NCBI RefSeq assembly: GCF_002266465.3
Contig: NZ_CP029427.2
Location: 3,164,501 to 3,228,500, forward strand
DNA length: 64,000 bases
Reading direction: 5' to 3'
Source of the DNA: Bradyrhizobium symbiodeficiens
Lineage (GTDB): Bacteria; Pseudomonadota; Alphaproteobacteria; Rhizobiales; Xanthobacteraceae
Of this stretch, positions 47,013 through 55,407 are shown piece after piece (position 1 is the first letter of the stretch; each line of letters starts with the position of its first letter). The translations under genes and the position numbers were made by a program. The notes below the pieces were generated by a model, which ran no database searches, was not told the origin of the DNA, and was given only the letters and a program-made list of their open reading frames with translations.

Positions 47013-47040
47013 AGGGAAGTCTGAAATGACAGACTTCCCT
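47013..47040 (-). terminator. Hairpin after the thiolase gene
   Basis: 11-bp perfect stem, AGGGAAGTCTG (47013-47023) and CAGACTTCCCT (47030-47040), with a 6-nt loop, beginning 19 nt past the thiolase stop on the minus strand. It is followed on that strand by TTGTT, so it is a plausible intrinsic terminator; on the plus strand it is followed by CTATTT. Confidence 0.65.
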
Positions 47041-47058
47041 CTATTTCGGACAAGCGGA

Positions 47059-48255
47059 TCAGCGCACCAGCCGCTCCACCGCGATCGCCGTGGCTTCGCC
47101 GCCGCCGATGCAGAGCGCGGCGATACCGCGTTTGAGGTTCTGCGCCTCGAGCGCATGCAGCAGCGTCACGATCAGCCGCGCGCCGGTGGCGCCGATGGGA
47201 TGGCCGAGCGCGCAGGCGCCGCCATTGATGTTGAGCTTGTCGCGGGGAATGCCGAGGTCACGCTGCGCCGCCATCGCCACCACGGCGAACGCCTCGTTGA
47301 TCTCGAACAGGTCGACGTCGGAGGCGGTCCAGCCGATCTTGTCGAGCAGCTTGCGAATCGCCGGTATCGGCGCCGTGGTGAACCATTGCGGCTCCTGGCT
47401 GTGAGTGGCGTGGCCCTTGATCTCCGCGAGAACGGGCAGGCCGCCCCGATCGGCAGCCGAGCGCTTCGTCAGAACGAGCGCTGCCGCGCCGTCGGCATTG
47501 GCGGAGGACGCGGCCGGCGTGATGGTGCCGTTGGCGCGGAATGCCGGCTTGAGGCCGGGGATCTTGGCCGGATCGACTTTCAGCGGATGCTCGTCATTGG
47601 CGACGATGCGGGGACCAGCCTTCTCCGCGAGCGTGATCGGCGCGATCTCGGCCTTGAACGCGCCGCCCTCGACGGCCTTGCGGGCGCGGCTGAGCGTCTC
47701 CATCGCATAGGCGTCCTGGTCCTCGCGGGTGAACTGATAGGCCTCCGCGGTGGCCTCGCCGAAATCGCCCATCGAACGGCCGGTCTCGTAGGCGTCCTCG
47801 AGGCCGTCCATCATCATGTGGTCGATGATGCGGTCGTGACCGACGCGATAGCCGCCGCGTGCCTTGGCCAGCAGATACGGCGCGTTGCTCATGCTCTCCA
47901 TGCCGCCGGAGACCACGATCTCGGCCGAGCCGGCACGGATGATGTCGTGCGCCAGCATGGTCGCTTTCATCCCGGAACCGCAGACCTTGTTGACGGTGGT
48001 CGCGCCGGTGGCGTCGGGCAGCCCGGCCGCGCGTGCCGCCTGCCGCGCCGGCGCCTGGCCTTGTCCTGCCGGCAGCACGCAGCCCATGAAGACCTCGTCG
48101 ACCTTCTCCGGCGCCAGCCTCGCGCGCTCCAGCGCGGCGCCGATCACATGCGATCCAAGCTTGTGCGCGGGGAGCGGCGACAGCTCGCCCATGAAGCGGC
48201 CGAGCGGGGTACGGGCGGCGGAAACGATGACGACGGGATCGGCGGCTTCGGCCAT
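47059..48255 (-). CDS. Acetyl-CoA C-acetyltransferase (classical thiolase)
   Basis: A 398-aa thiolase with all catalytic parts: the nucleophilic Cys92 in NKVCGSGMK, His in FEINEAFAV, and the C-terminal GGACALGHPIGATGARL followed by the second Cys in ALCIGGGEA. It condenses or cleaves acetoacetyl-CoA or 3-ketoacyl-CoA. ATG 48255 has AGGGAG upstream. It belongs with the hydratase and thioesterase genes to its right; a palindrome in its promoter resembles one in theirs. Confidence 0.94.
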   Translation of the reverse strand: MAEAADPVVIVSAARTPLGRFMGELSPLPAHKLGSHVIGAALERARLAPEKVDEVFMGCVLPAGQGQAPARQAARAAGLPDATGATTVNKVCGSGMKATMLAHDIIRAGSAEIVVSGGMESMSNAPYLLAKARGGYRVGHDRIIDHMMMDGLEDAYETGRSMGDFGEATAEAYQFTREDQDAYAMETLSRARKAVEGGAFKAEIAPITLAEKAGPRIVANDEHPLKVDPAKIPGLKPAFRANGTITPAASSANADGAAALVLTKRSAADRGGLPVLAEIKGHATHSQEPQWFTTAPIPAIRKLLDKIGWTASDVDLFEINEAFAVVAMAAQRDLGIPRDKLNINGGACALGHPIGATGARLIVTLLHALEAQNLKRGIAALCIGGGEATAIAVERLVR

Positions 48256-48287
48256 GATGGAGCTCCCTTGGCGATGAGGTATAAGAT

Positions 48288-48304
48288 TATGACCATCATA
48301 TGAT
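48288..48304. promoter_or_regulatory. Palindromic operator candidate upstream of the thiolase gene
   Basis: TATGA-CCA-TCATA (48288-48300) overlaps the perfect palindrome ATCATATGAT (48295-48304). It lies 33-49 bp upstream of the thiolase ATG. TATGA/TCATA half-sites also occur at 49286-49303 in front of the thioesterase, which suggests one shared regulator, possibly the TetR protein at 49914. Confidence 0.4.
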
Positions 48305-48389
48305 GCGGCGCAAAAAATGCAACCCGCGCCAGGGATGAGAAATTGTCGTGGGTGGGATGAGATTTGGTCGTGCGCTTGAAGGAGCGGCC

Positions 48390-49160
48390 CTATTTCTTCC
48401 TGTTCACGAAGGCGCCCATCAGCCGCGTCGGCTCGTCCGTCAGGAACGACTCGCCGAACACTTTCACGCTCAGATTCACCGACTCCGTCAGCGGCAGCTC
48501 CTCCCATTGCCGCAGCAGCGCCTTCTGCGAGCGCAGCGCTTCGGGGCCGCAGTCGAGCAGCGTGTTCACCAGATGCTCGACGGCGGCGTCCAGTTCGCCC
48601 GCCGGGGCGACCTTGTCGATCAGTCCCCAGGCGAGTGCGGTGGCTGCGTCGATATTTTCCGCCGTCATCACCAGCCAGCGCGCGCGGGCCCAGCCGATCA
48701 GGCGAGGCAGGAGCGCCGCGTGGATCACCGAGGGGATGCCGACGCGTACCTCCGGCATGCCGAAATGCGCATCATGCGCGGCAATCCGGAAATCGCAGGC
48801 GGCGGCGACCTCGAGCCCACCGCCGAGGCACCAGCCGGGCATGCGCGCGATCACGGGTGCTGGGAATTGACGTACGGCCTCGCAGAGATCGCGCAGGCGG
48901 CTGATGAAGGCTTCGGCGGATCGTTGGTCGAGCTTGGCCATCTCCTTGATGTCGGCGCCGCCGATCATGCTCTTCTCGCTCTGACCGCGCAGCACCACGA
49001 CGCGGATGCTGCGGTCGGATGCAAGCTGCTGCAGGCCTTCGCGCACAGCGTCGGTCACCGGCGAGCCGAGAATGTTGAGCGGGCCGGCGTTGCAGATTAC
49101 GACTTGAACGACACCGCGCGCATCGCGCGTCACGCCGCAGTGGGGGTTGAGCATTTCCAT
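48390..49160 (-). CDS. Enoyl-CoA hydratase/isomerase-family protein
   Basis: Crotonase-fold protein of 256 aa. The oxyanion-hole segments MIGGADIKEMAK (about 64-75) and WCLGGGLEVAAACDF (about 109-123) are present, and Glu in HFGMPEVRVGIPS is in the catalytic position. I start at ATG 49160 (MEMLNPHCGV); the frame is open 18 codons further upstream without a good ribosome site. It could hydrate methacrylyl-CoA for the valine pathway, whose operon lacks a dedicated hydratase, but this is inference. Confidence 0.85.
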   Translation of the reverse strand: MEMLNPHCGVTRDARGVVQVVICNAGPLNILGSPVTDAVREGLQQLASDRSIRVVVLRGQSEKSMIGGADIKEMAKLDQRSAEAFISRLRDLCEAVRQFPAPVIARMPGWCLGGGLEVAAACDFRIAAHDAHFGMPEVRVGIPSVIHAALLPRLIGWARARWLVMTAENIDAATALAWGLIDKVAPAGELDAAVEHLVNTLLDCGPEALRSQKALLRQWEELPLTESVNLSVKVFGESFLTDEPTRLMGAFVNRKK

Positions 49161-49285
49161 CGTGGCATCTCGAAGGTTTCGTGGACCGGCGCGAGGCGCG
49201 CGGGTCGGTGCCACTTCCGGGCCGAAACGTCCTTGTTGTCAAGCGGGTGGGGAGGCGAGTTGCAAGTGCGAAGTCCGCGGCATAG

Positions 49286-49303
49286 TATGATATAGATCAT
49301 ATC
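49286..49303. promoter_or_regulatory. Palindrome in the hydratase/thioesterase divergent gap
   Basis: TATGAT-ATAG-ATCATA (49286-49301) is a perfect inverted repeat, nested with GATAT-AGATC-ATATC (49289-49303). It lies 13-30 bp before the thioesterase ATG. TATGAT could also serve as the -10 element, in which case a repressor bound here would block transcription directly. Confidence 0.45.
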
Positions 49304-49315
49304 AAAAGGGGTCCC

Positions 49316-49849
49316 ATGACTGAACGCGACCAATTCGATCTGTTTTCGCCCGCGCAGCGGCGTGAGCGCGTGGTGGACTGGCAGGTGCCGGCGCCGGTCG
49401 CGAAAGTGGCGATGGGCCTGTCGGGCATGGACGCGATGCTGGGCATTCGCGACGGCCGGCTGCCGCCGCCGCCTTTTGCGAAACTGATCGGCTTCACCAT
49501 GGCGGTTGTCGAGCCGGGCCGGATCGTCATGGAACTGGAACCGCGCGAGGATCTCGAAAATACCATCGGCCTCCTGCATGGGGCGACGGCGGCGGCACTG
49601 ATCGACACCGCGATGGGATGCGCGATCTCGACCCGGCTGGAAGCGGGGCAGAGCTCTGTGACGCTCGACCTGAAAATGACCTTCCTGCGTCCGCTCTCGG
49701 TTCGCTCGGGCCTGATCTCGGCCGAAGGCAAGGTGATCAAGCTCGGACGGCAGACCAGCTATACCGAAGGCTTCGTCCGGGACGGCAAGGGAGGCCTTGC
49801 GGTGCATGCAACTGCAACGTTTTCCATGATCGGAAGCAACTTAACATGA
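49316..49849 (+). CDS. PaaI-family hotdog thioesterase
   Basis: A 177-aa acyl-CoA thioesterase-like protein. The hotdog core includes ENTIGLLHGATAAALIDTAM, in which the HG-x-A-x-x-x-D pattern carries the catalytic residues, and VTLDLKMTFLRPLSVRSG. About 55 extra residues precede the hotdog domain. It is divergent from the enoyl-CoA hydratase gene and followed by the TetR regulator; it probably releases free acids from CoA in the same pathway. Confidence 0.88.
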   Translation: MTERDQFDLFSPAQRRERVVDWQVPAPVAKVAMGLSGMDAMLGIRDGRLPPPPFAKLIGFTMAVVEPGRIVMELEPREDLENTIGLLHGATAAALIDTAMGCAISTRLEAGQSSVTLDLKMTFLRPLSVRSGLISAEGKVIKLGRQTSYTEGFVRDGKGGLAVHATATFSMIGSNLT

Positions 49850-49913
49850 ATTAATGCACCCGTTTCGTCATTTGCGTGTTATGAGATGACCCTCGACATT
49901 CAATGAGAACTGC

Positions 49914-50531
49914 ATGCGCTACTCCCCCGAACACAAGCAGGAAACCCACGACCGCATCGTGAAGAAGGCCTCGGTGCGGCTGCGCGAAAAGGGCGCCCAT
50001 GGCATCGGCGTCGCCGACCTCATGAAGGAGGCGGGCCTGACCCATGGCGGGTTCTATGCGCATTTCGATTCCCGCGAGGCGCTGGTAATCGAGGCGTTCG
50101 GTTATGCGATGGACCGCTCGATGGAGCACTGGCGCAAGCTCACGGACGAGGTGTCGCCGGACAAGCGACTGGCGATGATTGCGGACGCCTACCTGTCGAC
50201 ACTGCATCGCGACAATCCCGGCCATGGCTGCTCGATTCCCACGCTCGGTGCCGAGATCGCCCGCGAGAGCCCCAAGGCGCGAAAGGCATTTGCCGGCAAG
50301 CTCGACGAGATGATCGAGATGCTGGCGGACAACATCCCGAACGTGCCGCGCAAGGCCGCCCGCAAGCAGGCGGTTGCGACGTTGGCGACGATGGCCGGCA
50401 CCATGTTGCTGGCGCGCATCGCTGGGTCGAGCGAGCTCTCCGACGAGGTGTTGAAGGTGGGCCGGGACAGCGCGCTGGATTGCGTGAAGCGCGAGCCGAA
50501 GGCGCCGGCGGTGAAGAAGGCGAAGACCTAG
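49914..50531 (+). CDS. TetR/AcrR-family regulator
   Basis: A 205-aa repressor. The N-terminal helix-turn-helix (GVADLMKEAGLTHGGFYAHF, about 36-55) matches the TetR signature. The C-terminal part is a helical effector domain with a basic tail (APAVKKAKT). It follows the thioesterase gene by 64 bp on the same strand and is the likely regulator of the neighbouring acyl-CoA genes, perhaps responding to an acyl-CoA. Confidence 0.92.
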   Translation: MRYSPEHKQETHDRIVKKASVRLREKGAHGIGVADLMKEAGLTHGGFYAHFDSREALVIEAFGYAMDRSMEHWRKLTDEVSPDKRLAMIADAYLSTLHRDNPGHGCSIPTLGAEIARESPKARKAFAGKLDEMIEMLADNIPNVPRKAARKQAVATLATMAGTMLLARIAGSSELSDEVLKVGRDSALDCVKREPKAPAVKKAKT

Positions 50532-50543
50532 GCGAGGTGCTGC

Positions 50544-50634
50544 CGTAGGGTGGGCAAAGGCGCGATTGCGCCGAGCCCACCATCTGTCTCGATGGATAGA
50601 GGAGGTGGGCACGCTACGCTTGGCCCACCCTACG
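50544..50634. repeat. Extragenic inverted repeat, 'GTAGGGTGGGC' family
   Basis: Arms CGTAGGGTGGGC and GCCCACCCTACG with inner GAGCCCACCAT and its partner. Its right end runs into the stop codon of the LysR gene: the minus-strand TAG at 50630-50632 is the GTAGGG end of the repeat. Same family as 24479-24566. Confidence 0.85.
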
Positions 50635-51553
50635 AGACCGGTGTTGACCGCCCCGCAAATAGAGCCCGTTCACGCTCGACGATCTCGCCGATGTAGTCGG
50701 CCACCGCGCGTATCCGCGCCAGATCCTTGCTGTCGGCGTGCATCAGCATCCAGAATGTCCGTGTGATCGAGATCTCCTCGGGCAGCACGGGGACGAGCTG
50801 CGGATAATCATCCGCCATGAAATGCGGCAGCACCGCGATGCCGAAGCCTGAGAGCGTGGCATTGAGCTGCGCGATCAGATTGGCGCTGCGGAAGCGAGCC
50901 GAGATCCGCGGCGAGACCTGCGGCAGATAATCGAGCTCCGGCGTGAACAGGAGCTCCTCGATGTAGCCGACGAAGCGATGCTGCGGCAGCACCTCGCGCG
51001 AGGTGATCGCCGGGAAGCGGTCCAGGTAGGTGGGGGCGGCGTACAGGCCGAGACGGTAGTCGAGCAGCTTGCGGCCGACGATGCGGCCTTCCTTCGGCAT
51101 GGTCAGGCTGATGGCGATATCGGCCTCGCGCTTGGAGAGACTGAACAGCCGCGCGGTGGCCACAAGTTGCAGATCGAGATCGGGATACCGGTCGGCGAAG
51201 GGTGCCAGCCGCGGCGCCAGGAAAGCGGTGCCGAATCCGTCGGGGGCGCCGATCCGGACCGTGCCGGTCAGCCGTGCCACCGAGCCGCCGACCTGCTCCT
51301 GGTTGGCGACGATGGTCGATTCCATCGCTTCCGCGCTGTCGGCGACGCGCTGGCCGGCCTCGGTGAGGAGGTAGCCGGTCTTGCGCCGGTCAAATAGTTT
51401 GGCCGAAAGGTGCTTTTCCAGCCGGTCGACGCGGCGGATCACCGTGGCATGGTCGACCCCAAGCTGTTTTGCCGCAGCCGAGACCGAGCCGCCCCGCACG
51501 ATGGCCAGCACGAAGCGAAAGTCGTCCCAATCGATAGCGCCTTGATCCAGCAT
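50630..51553 (-). CDS. LysR-family regulator of the valine-degradation operon
   Basis: A 307-aa LysR protein. The N-terminal winged helix (DWDDFRFVLAIVRGGSVSAA, then QLGVDHATVIRRVDRLEKHL) is followed by a two-lobe inducer-binding domain. I start at ATG 51553 (MLDQGAIDW); a longer open start at 51622 would cover the divergent promoter. It is divergent from mmsA, and an inverted repeat lies between them. Its stop codon is supplied by the extragenic repeat at its 3' end. Confidence 0.9.
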   Translation of the reverse strand: MLDQGAIDWDDFRFVLAIVRGGSVSAAAKQLGVDHATVIRRVDRLEKHLSAKLFDRRKTGYLLTEAGQRVADSAEAMESTIVANQEQVGGSVARLTGTVRIGAPDGFGTAFLAPRLAPFADRYPDLDLQLVATARLFSLSKREADIAISLTMPKEGRIVGRKLLDYRLGLYAAPTYLDRFPAITSREVLPQHRFVGYIEELLFTPELDYLPQVSPRISARFRSANLIAQLNATLSGFGIAVLPHFMADDYPQLVPVLPEEISITRTFWMLMHADSKDLARIRAVADYIGEIVERERALFAGRSTPVS

Positions 51554-51587
51554 TTTCGCACATCTATGGTGCATTATCTCGGACTTG

Positions 51588-51616
51588 AATCCTATAAAAT
51601 GCAGGTCGATAGGATT
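51588..51616. promoter_or_regulatory. Inverted repeat in the LysR/mmsA gap
   Basis: AATCCTAT (51588-51595), a 13-nt spacer, then ATAGGATT (51609-51616): 8-bp arms, perfectly matched. The T-N11-A frame expected of LysR boxes can be fitted inside the arms. It lies 36-64 bp before the mmsA ATG and is the obvious operator/activator site for the divergent LysR protein. Confidence 0.6.
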
Positions 51617-51651
51617 TGTCAAAGCGGATCAGGCCTTAAGGAGAGCATTCC

Positions 51652-53148
51652 ATGCGTTCAGTCGGACATTTCATCGGTGGCAAGGAAGTCAAGGGCACCT
51701 CGGGCCGCACCGCCGACGTTTTCGAGCCGATGACCGGTGACGTCCAGGCCAAGGTGGCGCTGGCGTCCAAGGCCGAAGTCCGCGCCGCCGTCGAGAACGC
51801 GCGCGCCGCACAGCCGGAATGGGCCGCGACCAACCCGCAGCGCCGCGCCCGCGTCATGATGAAATTCGTCGAGCTGGTTCAGCGTGATTATGACAAGCTG
51901 GCCGAGCTGCTCGCCCGCGAGCACGGCAAGACCGTTCCGGACGCCAAGGGCGACATCCAGCGCGGCCTCGAGGTCGCCGAGTTCGCCTGCGGTATCCCGC
52001 ATCTGATGAAGGGCGAATACACCGAGGGCGCCGGTCCCGGCATCGACATTTATTCGATGCGCCAGGCGCTCGGCGTCGTCGCCGGCATCACGCCGTTCAA
52101 CTTCCCGGCGATGATTCCGATGTGGAAGTTCGCGCCCGCCATCGCCTGCGGCAACGCCTTCATCCTGAAGCCCTCGGAGCGCGATCCCGGCGTGCCGATG
52201 ATGCTTGCCGAACTGATGATCGAGGCGGGCCTGCCTGCCGGCATCCTCAACGTCGTCAACGGCGACAAGGAAGCCGTCGACGCGATCCTCGACGACCCCG
52301 ATATCAAGGCGATCGGCTTCGTCGGCTCCACGCCGATCGCGCAGTACATCTATGAGCGCGCCGCCCAGACCGGCAAGCGCTGCCAGTGTTTTGGCGGCGC
52401 CAAGAACCACGCCATCATCATGCCTGACGCCGACATGGACCAGGCCGTGGATGCTCTGATCGGCGCAGGTTACGGTTCGGCCGGCGAGCGCTGCATGGCC
52501 GTCTCCGTCGCGGTCCCCGTCGGCAAGTCCACCGCCGACCGTCTCATGGAAAAGCTGATCCCGCGCGTCGAGTCGCTCAAGATCGGCACCTCGATCGATC
52601 CGTCCGCCGATTACGGTCCGCTGGTGACGCGCGAAGCGGTCGAGAAGGTCAAGGGCTACATCGACATCGGCATCAAGGAAGGCGCCACGCTCGCCGTCGA
52701 CGGCCGCGGCTTCAAGATGCAGGGCTACGAGAACGGCTTCTATCTCGGCGGCTCGCTGTTCGATAACGTCACCAAGGACATGCGGATCTACAAGGAAGAG
52801 ATCTTCGGCCCGGTGCTCTCGGTCGTGCGCGCGCACGACTACAAGGAAGCGCTGGCGCTGCCGTCCGAGCATGATTACGGCAACGGCGTTGCCATCTTCA
52901 CCCGCGACGGCGACGCCGCGCGCGATTTCGCGGCCAAGGTCAATGTCGGCATGGTCGGCATCAACGTGCCGATCCCGGTGCCGATCGCCTATTACACCTT
53001 CGGCGGCTGGAAGAAGTCCGGCTTCGGCGATCTCAACCAGCACGGCCCGGATTCGGTCCGCTTCTACACCAAGACCAAGACGGTGACCTCGCGCTGGCCG
53101 TCCGGCGTCAAGGAAGGTGCGGAGTTCTCGATCCCGCTGATGAAGTGA
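51652..53148 (+). CDS. mmsA: Methylmalonate-semialdehyde dehydrogenase (acylating)
   Basis: CoA-acylating aldehyde dehydrogenase of 498 aa. It turns methylmalonate semialdehyde into propionyl-CoA, the last step of valine breakdown. The catalytic Cys281 is in GSAGERCMAV, and NAFILKPSERDPGVPMM and VAGITPFNFPAMIPMWKFAP are MmsA-type segments. It is the first gene of a run that also holds the acyl-CoA dehydrogenase, hydrolase and MmsB, which fixes the pathway. Confidence 0.95.
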   Translation: MRSVGHFIGGKEVKGTSGRTADVFEPMTGDVQAKVALASKAEVRAAVENARAAQPEWAATNPQRRARVMMKFVELVQRDYDKLAELLAREHGKTVPDAKGDIQRGLEVAEFACGIPHLMKGEYTEGAGPGIDIYSMRQALGVVAGITPFNFPAMIPMWKFAPAIACGNAFILKPSERDPGVPMMLAELMIEAGLPAGILNVVNGDKEAVDAILDDPDIKAIGFVGSTPIAQYIYERAAQTGKRCQCFGGAKNHAIIMPDADMDQAVDALIGAGYGSAGERCMAVSVAVPVGKSTADRLMEKLIPRVESLKIGTSIDPSADYGPLVTREAVEKVKGYIDIGIKEGATLAVDGRGFKMQGYENGFYLGGSLFDNVTKDMRIYKEEIFGPVLSVVRAHDYKEALALPSEHDYGNGVAIFTRDGDAARDFAAKVNVGMVGINVPIPVPIAYYTFGGWKKSGFGDLNQHGPDSVRFYTKTKTVTSRWPSGVKEGAEFSIPLMK

Positions 53149-53170
53149 TCCTCTCAAGAGCGAGGCCGGG

Positions 53171-54316
53171 ATGCAATTCGCTCTGAACGAGGATCAGATC
53201 GCAATTCGCGACATGGCGCTGGCGTTTGCGGCGGAAAAGATTGCGCCGCATGCGCTGCGCTGGGACGAGGAGAAGCATTTCCCCGTCGACGTGATGCGCG
53301 AAGCTGCGACGCTCGGCATGGGCGGCATCTACATTCACGAGGATGTCGGGGGATCCGCGATGACGCGGTTCGACGCGGCGCTGATCTTCGAGGCGCTGGC
53401 GACGGCCTGTCCGACCACTTCGGCCTTCATCTCCATTCACAACATGGCGAGCTGGATGATCGATGCCTATGGCAGCGACACCCAGCGCCACACATGGCTG
53501 CCGAAGCTCTGCACCATGGAGCTGATCGCCAGCTACTGCCTAACCGAGCCGGGCGCGGGCTCCGATGCGGCCGCGCTGCGCACCCGCGCGGTGCGCGATG
53601 GCGAGCATTACGTGCTCAACGGCCAGAAGCAGTTCATCTCCGGCGCCGGCGGCACGGATCTGCTGGTCGCGATGGTGCGCACCGGCGGCGATGGCCCGGG
53701 CGGCATCTCGACCCTCGTCATCGACGGCAAGACTCCGGGCGTCACCTATGGCGCCAATGAGCGGAAAATGGGCTGGAACGCGCAGCCGACCCGCGCTGTG
53801 ATATTCGAGAATGCCCGTGTGCCGGTCGCCAATCGCCTCAGCGAAGAGGGCGTCGGCTTCAAGATCGCGATGGCCGGCCTCGACGGCGGCCGGCTCAACA
53901 TCACGGCCTGTTCGATCGGCGGCGCCCAGACCGCGCTCGACAAGGCGCTCGCCTATGTGAAGGAGCGTAAGGCGTTTGGAAAGCGCCTCGACGAATTCCA
54001 GGCGCTGCAATTCCGCCTTGCCGACATGGCGATTGAGCTCGAGGCCGCACGCACTTTCCTCTGGCGTGCCGCGGCGGCGCTGGACCGCAAGGACCCCGAC
54101 GCCACCATGCTGTGCGCGATGGCAAAACGTTTCGGCACCGACGTCGGTTTCGAGGTCGCCAACCATGCGCTGCAGCTCCACGGCGGCTACGGCTATCTCA
54201 GCGAATACGGCATCGAGAAGATCGTGCGCGATCTGCGCGTGCACCAGATTCTCGAAGGCACCAATGAAATCATGCGGCTGATCGTGGCGCGCAAGCTGAT
54301 CGAGGGCGCGCGATGA
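53171..54316 (+). CDS. Isobutyryl-CoA dehydrogenase-like acyl-CoA dehydrogenase
   Basis: FAD-dependent acyl-CoA dehydrogenase of 381 aa. The flavin segments ASYCLTEPGAGSDAAALRT and QKQFISGAGGTDLL, and the C-terminal LHGGYGYLSEYGIEKIVRDL and HQILEGTNEIMRLIVARKL, are intact, with the catalytic Glu in the EGTNE-type block. By context it oxidises isobutyryl-CoA to methacrylyl-CoA. The gene lies between mmsA and the hydrolase, overlapping the latter by 4 nt. Confidence 0.92.
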   Translation: MQFALNEDQIAIRDMALAFAAEKIAPHALRWDEEKHFPVDVMREAATLGMGGIYIHEDVGGSAMTRFDAALIFEALATACPTTSAFISIHNMASWMIDAYGSDTQRHTWLPKLCTMELIASYCLTEPGAGSDAAALRTRAVRDGEHYVLNGQKQFISGAGGTDLLVAMVRTGGDGPGGISTLVIDGKTPGVTYGANERKMGWNAQPTRAVIFENARVPVANRLSEEGVGFKIAMAGLDGGRLNITACSIGGAQTALDKALAYVKERKAFGKRLDEFQALQFRLADMAIELEAARTFLWRAAAALDRKDPDATMLCAMAKRFGTDVGFEVANHALQLHGGYGYLSEYGIEKIVRDLRVHQILEGTNEIMRLIVARKLIEGAR

Positions 54317-55380
54317 ATTCGGTGGAAGAGGGCGATCTGGTCGCCCGCGTCGAGGGCGCGGCTGGCATCATCAGGCTCAACCGTCCGAAGGCCATCAACG
54401 CCGTGACGCTGGAGATGTTTCGCGACATCGACAAGGCGCTCGACCGCTTCGAGGCCGATCCCGCCGTCGCATTGATCGTGCTGGAAGGCGCCGGCGAGCG
54501 TGGCCTGTGTGCCGGCGGTGACATTCGGACGCTCTGGGAGAGCTCGAAAGCCAATGGCGATCTCGGCAAGATCCTGTGGCGCGAGGAATACATCCTCAAT
54601 GCCCGGATCAAGAAATTCCCAAAGCCGTATATCGCGTTCATGGACGGTATCGTCATGGGCGGCGGCGTCGGGCTCTCAGCTCATGCCAGCCACCGCATCG
54701 TCACCGATCGCACCAAGCTCGCGATGCCCGAGGTCGGCCTCGGCTTCTTCCCTGATGTCGGCGGCACCTGGCTGCTGTCGCGCTCGCCCGGCGAGATCGG
54801 CACCTATTTCGGCCTCACCGGCCAGACCATGAATGGGCCCGATGCAATCCATGCGAAGTTCGCCGATGCCGTGGTTCCCGTAGCCAAATGGCCGGAGTTG
54901 CGCGAGGCGCTGACGAAGGTTGGTCCGGCAGCGACCGCGGCCGATGTCAGCAAGCTCATCAACAGTTTCGCGACGGGCGATGCCGCCGGTCCGGTTGCGG
55001 CACGGCAGGCGATGATCGACGCATTGTTCGGCTTCGACCGCATGGAAGACATTTTTGCCGCGCTGAAACGTGACGGCTCGGAGTTCGCTTTGGCGACCCT
55101 GAAGACGCTCAACGAAAAATCGCCGCGCGGCATGGTGGTGACGCTGAAACTGCTGCGGCTGGCGCGCACCGCGTCGAACCTGGAGGAGTGCCTGGCGCGC
55201 GAATATCGCGCCGCGCTCGAAGTGTTCCGCAGCGACGATTTCCGCGAGGGCGTGCGTGCGGCCGTGATCGACAAGGATCGCAATCCGGTCTGGTCGCCGC
55301 CGCGGATCGAGGACGTGACGCCAGAGATGCTTGCGCCGTATCTCGCCGGGATCGGTGCCGACGAGCTGAAGTTCAACTAA
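54313..55380 (+). CDS. 3-Hydroxyisobutyryl-CoA hydrolase
   Basis: Crotonase-superfamily hydrolase of 355 aa, longer than simple hydratases. GERGLCAGGDIRTLW (about 58-72), MDGIVMGGGVGLSAHASHRI and MPEVGLGFFPDVGGTWLLSR are hallmarks of the HIBCH group, with the catalytic Glu in MPEVG and Asp in FPDVG. It frees 3-hydroxyisobutyrate, the substrate of MmsB encoded next. Its ATG overlaps the dehydrogenase stop. Confidence 0.92.
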   Translation: MNSVEEGDLVARVEGAAGIIRLNRPKAINAVTLEMFRDIDKALDRFEADPAVALIVLEGAGERGLCAGGDIRTLWESSKANGDLGKILWREEYILNARIKKFPKPYIAFMDGIVMGGGVGLSAHASHRIVTDRTKLAMPEVGLGFFPDVGGTWLLSRSPGEIGTYFGLTGQTMNGPDAIHAKFADAVVPVAKWPELREALTKVGPAATAADVSKLINSFATGDAAGPVAARQAMIDALFGFDRMEDIFAALKRDGSEFALATLKTLNEKSPRGMVVTLKLLRLARTASNLEECLAREYRAALEVFRSDDFREGVRAAVIDKDRNPVWSPPRIEDVTPEMLAPYLAGIGADELKFN

Positions 55381-55407
55381 GCAACGATTGAAGCGGAGGA
55401 AACGACA

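Noticed and set aside
44925..47156. 743-codon minus-strand frame
   Set aside because: Overlaps the porin and the real MFS gene in another frame; the MFS frame has proper helices and motifs, this one does not.
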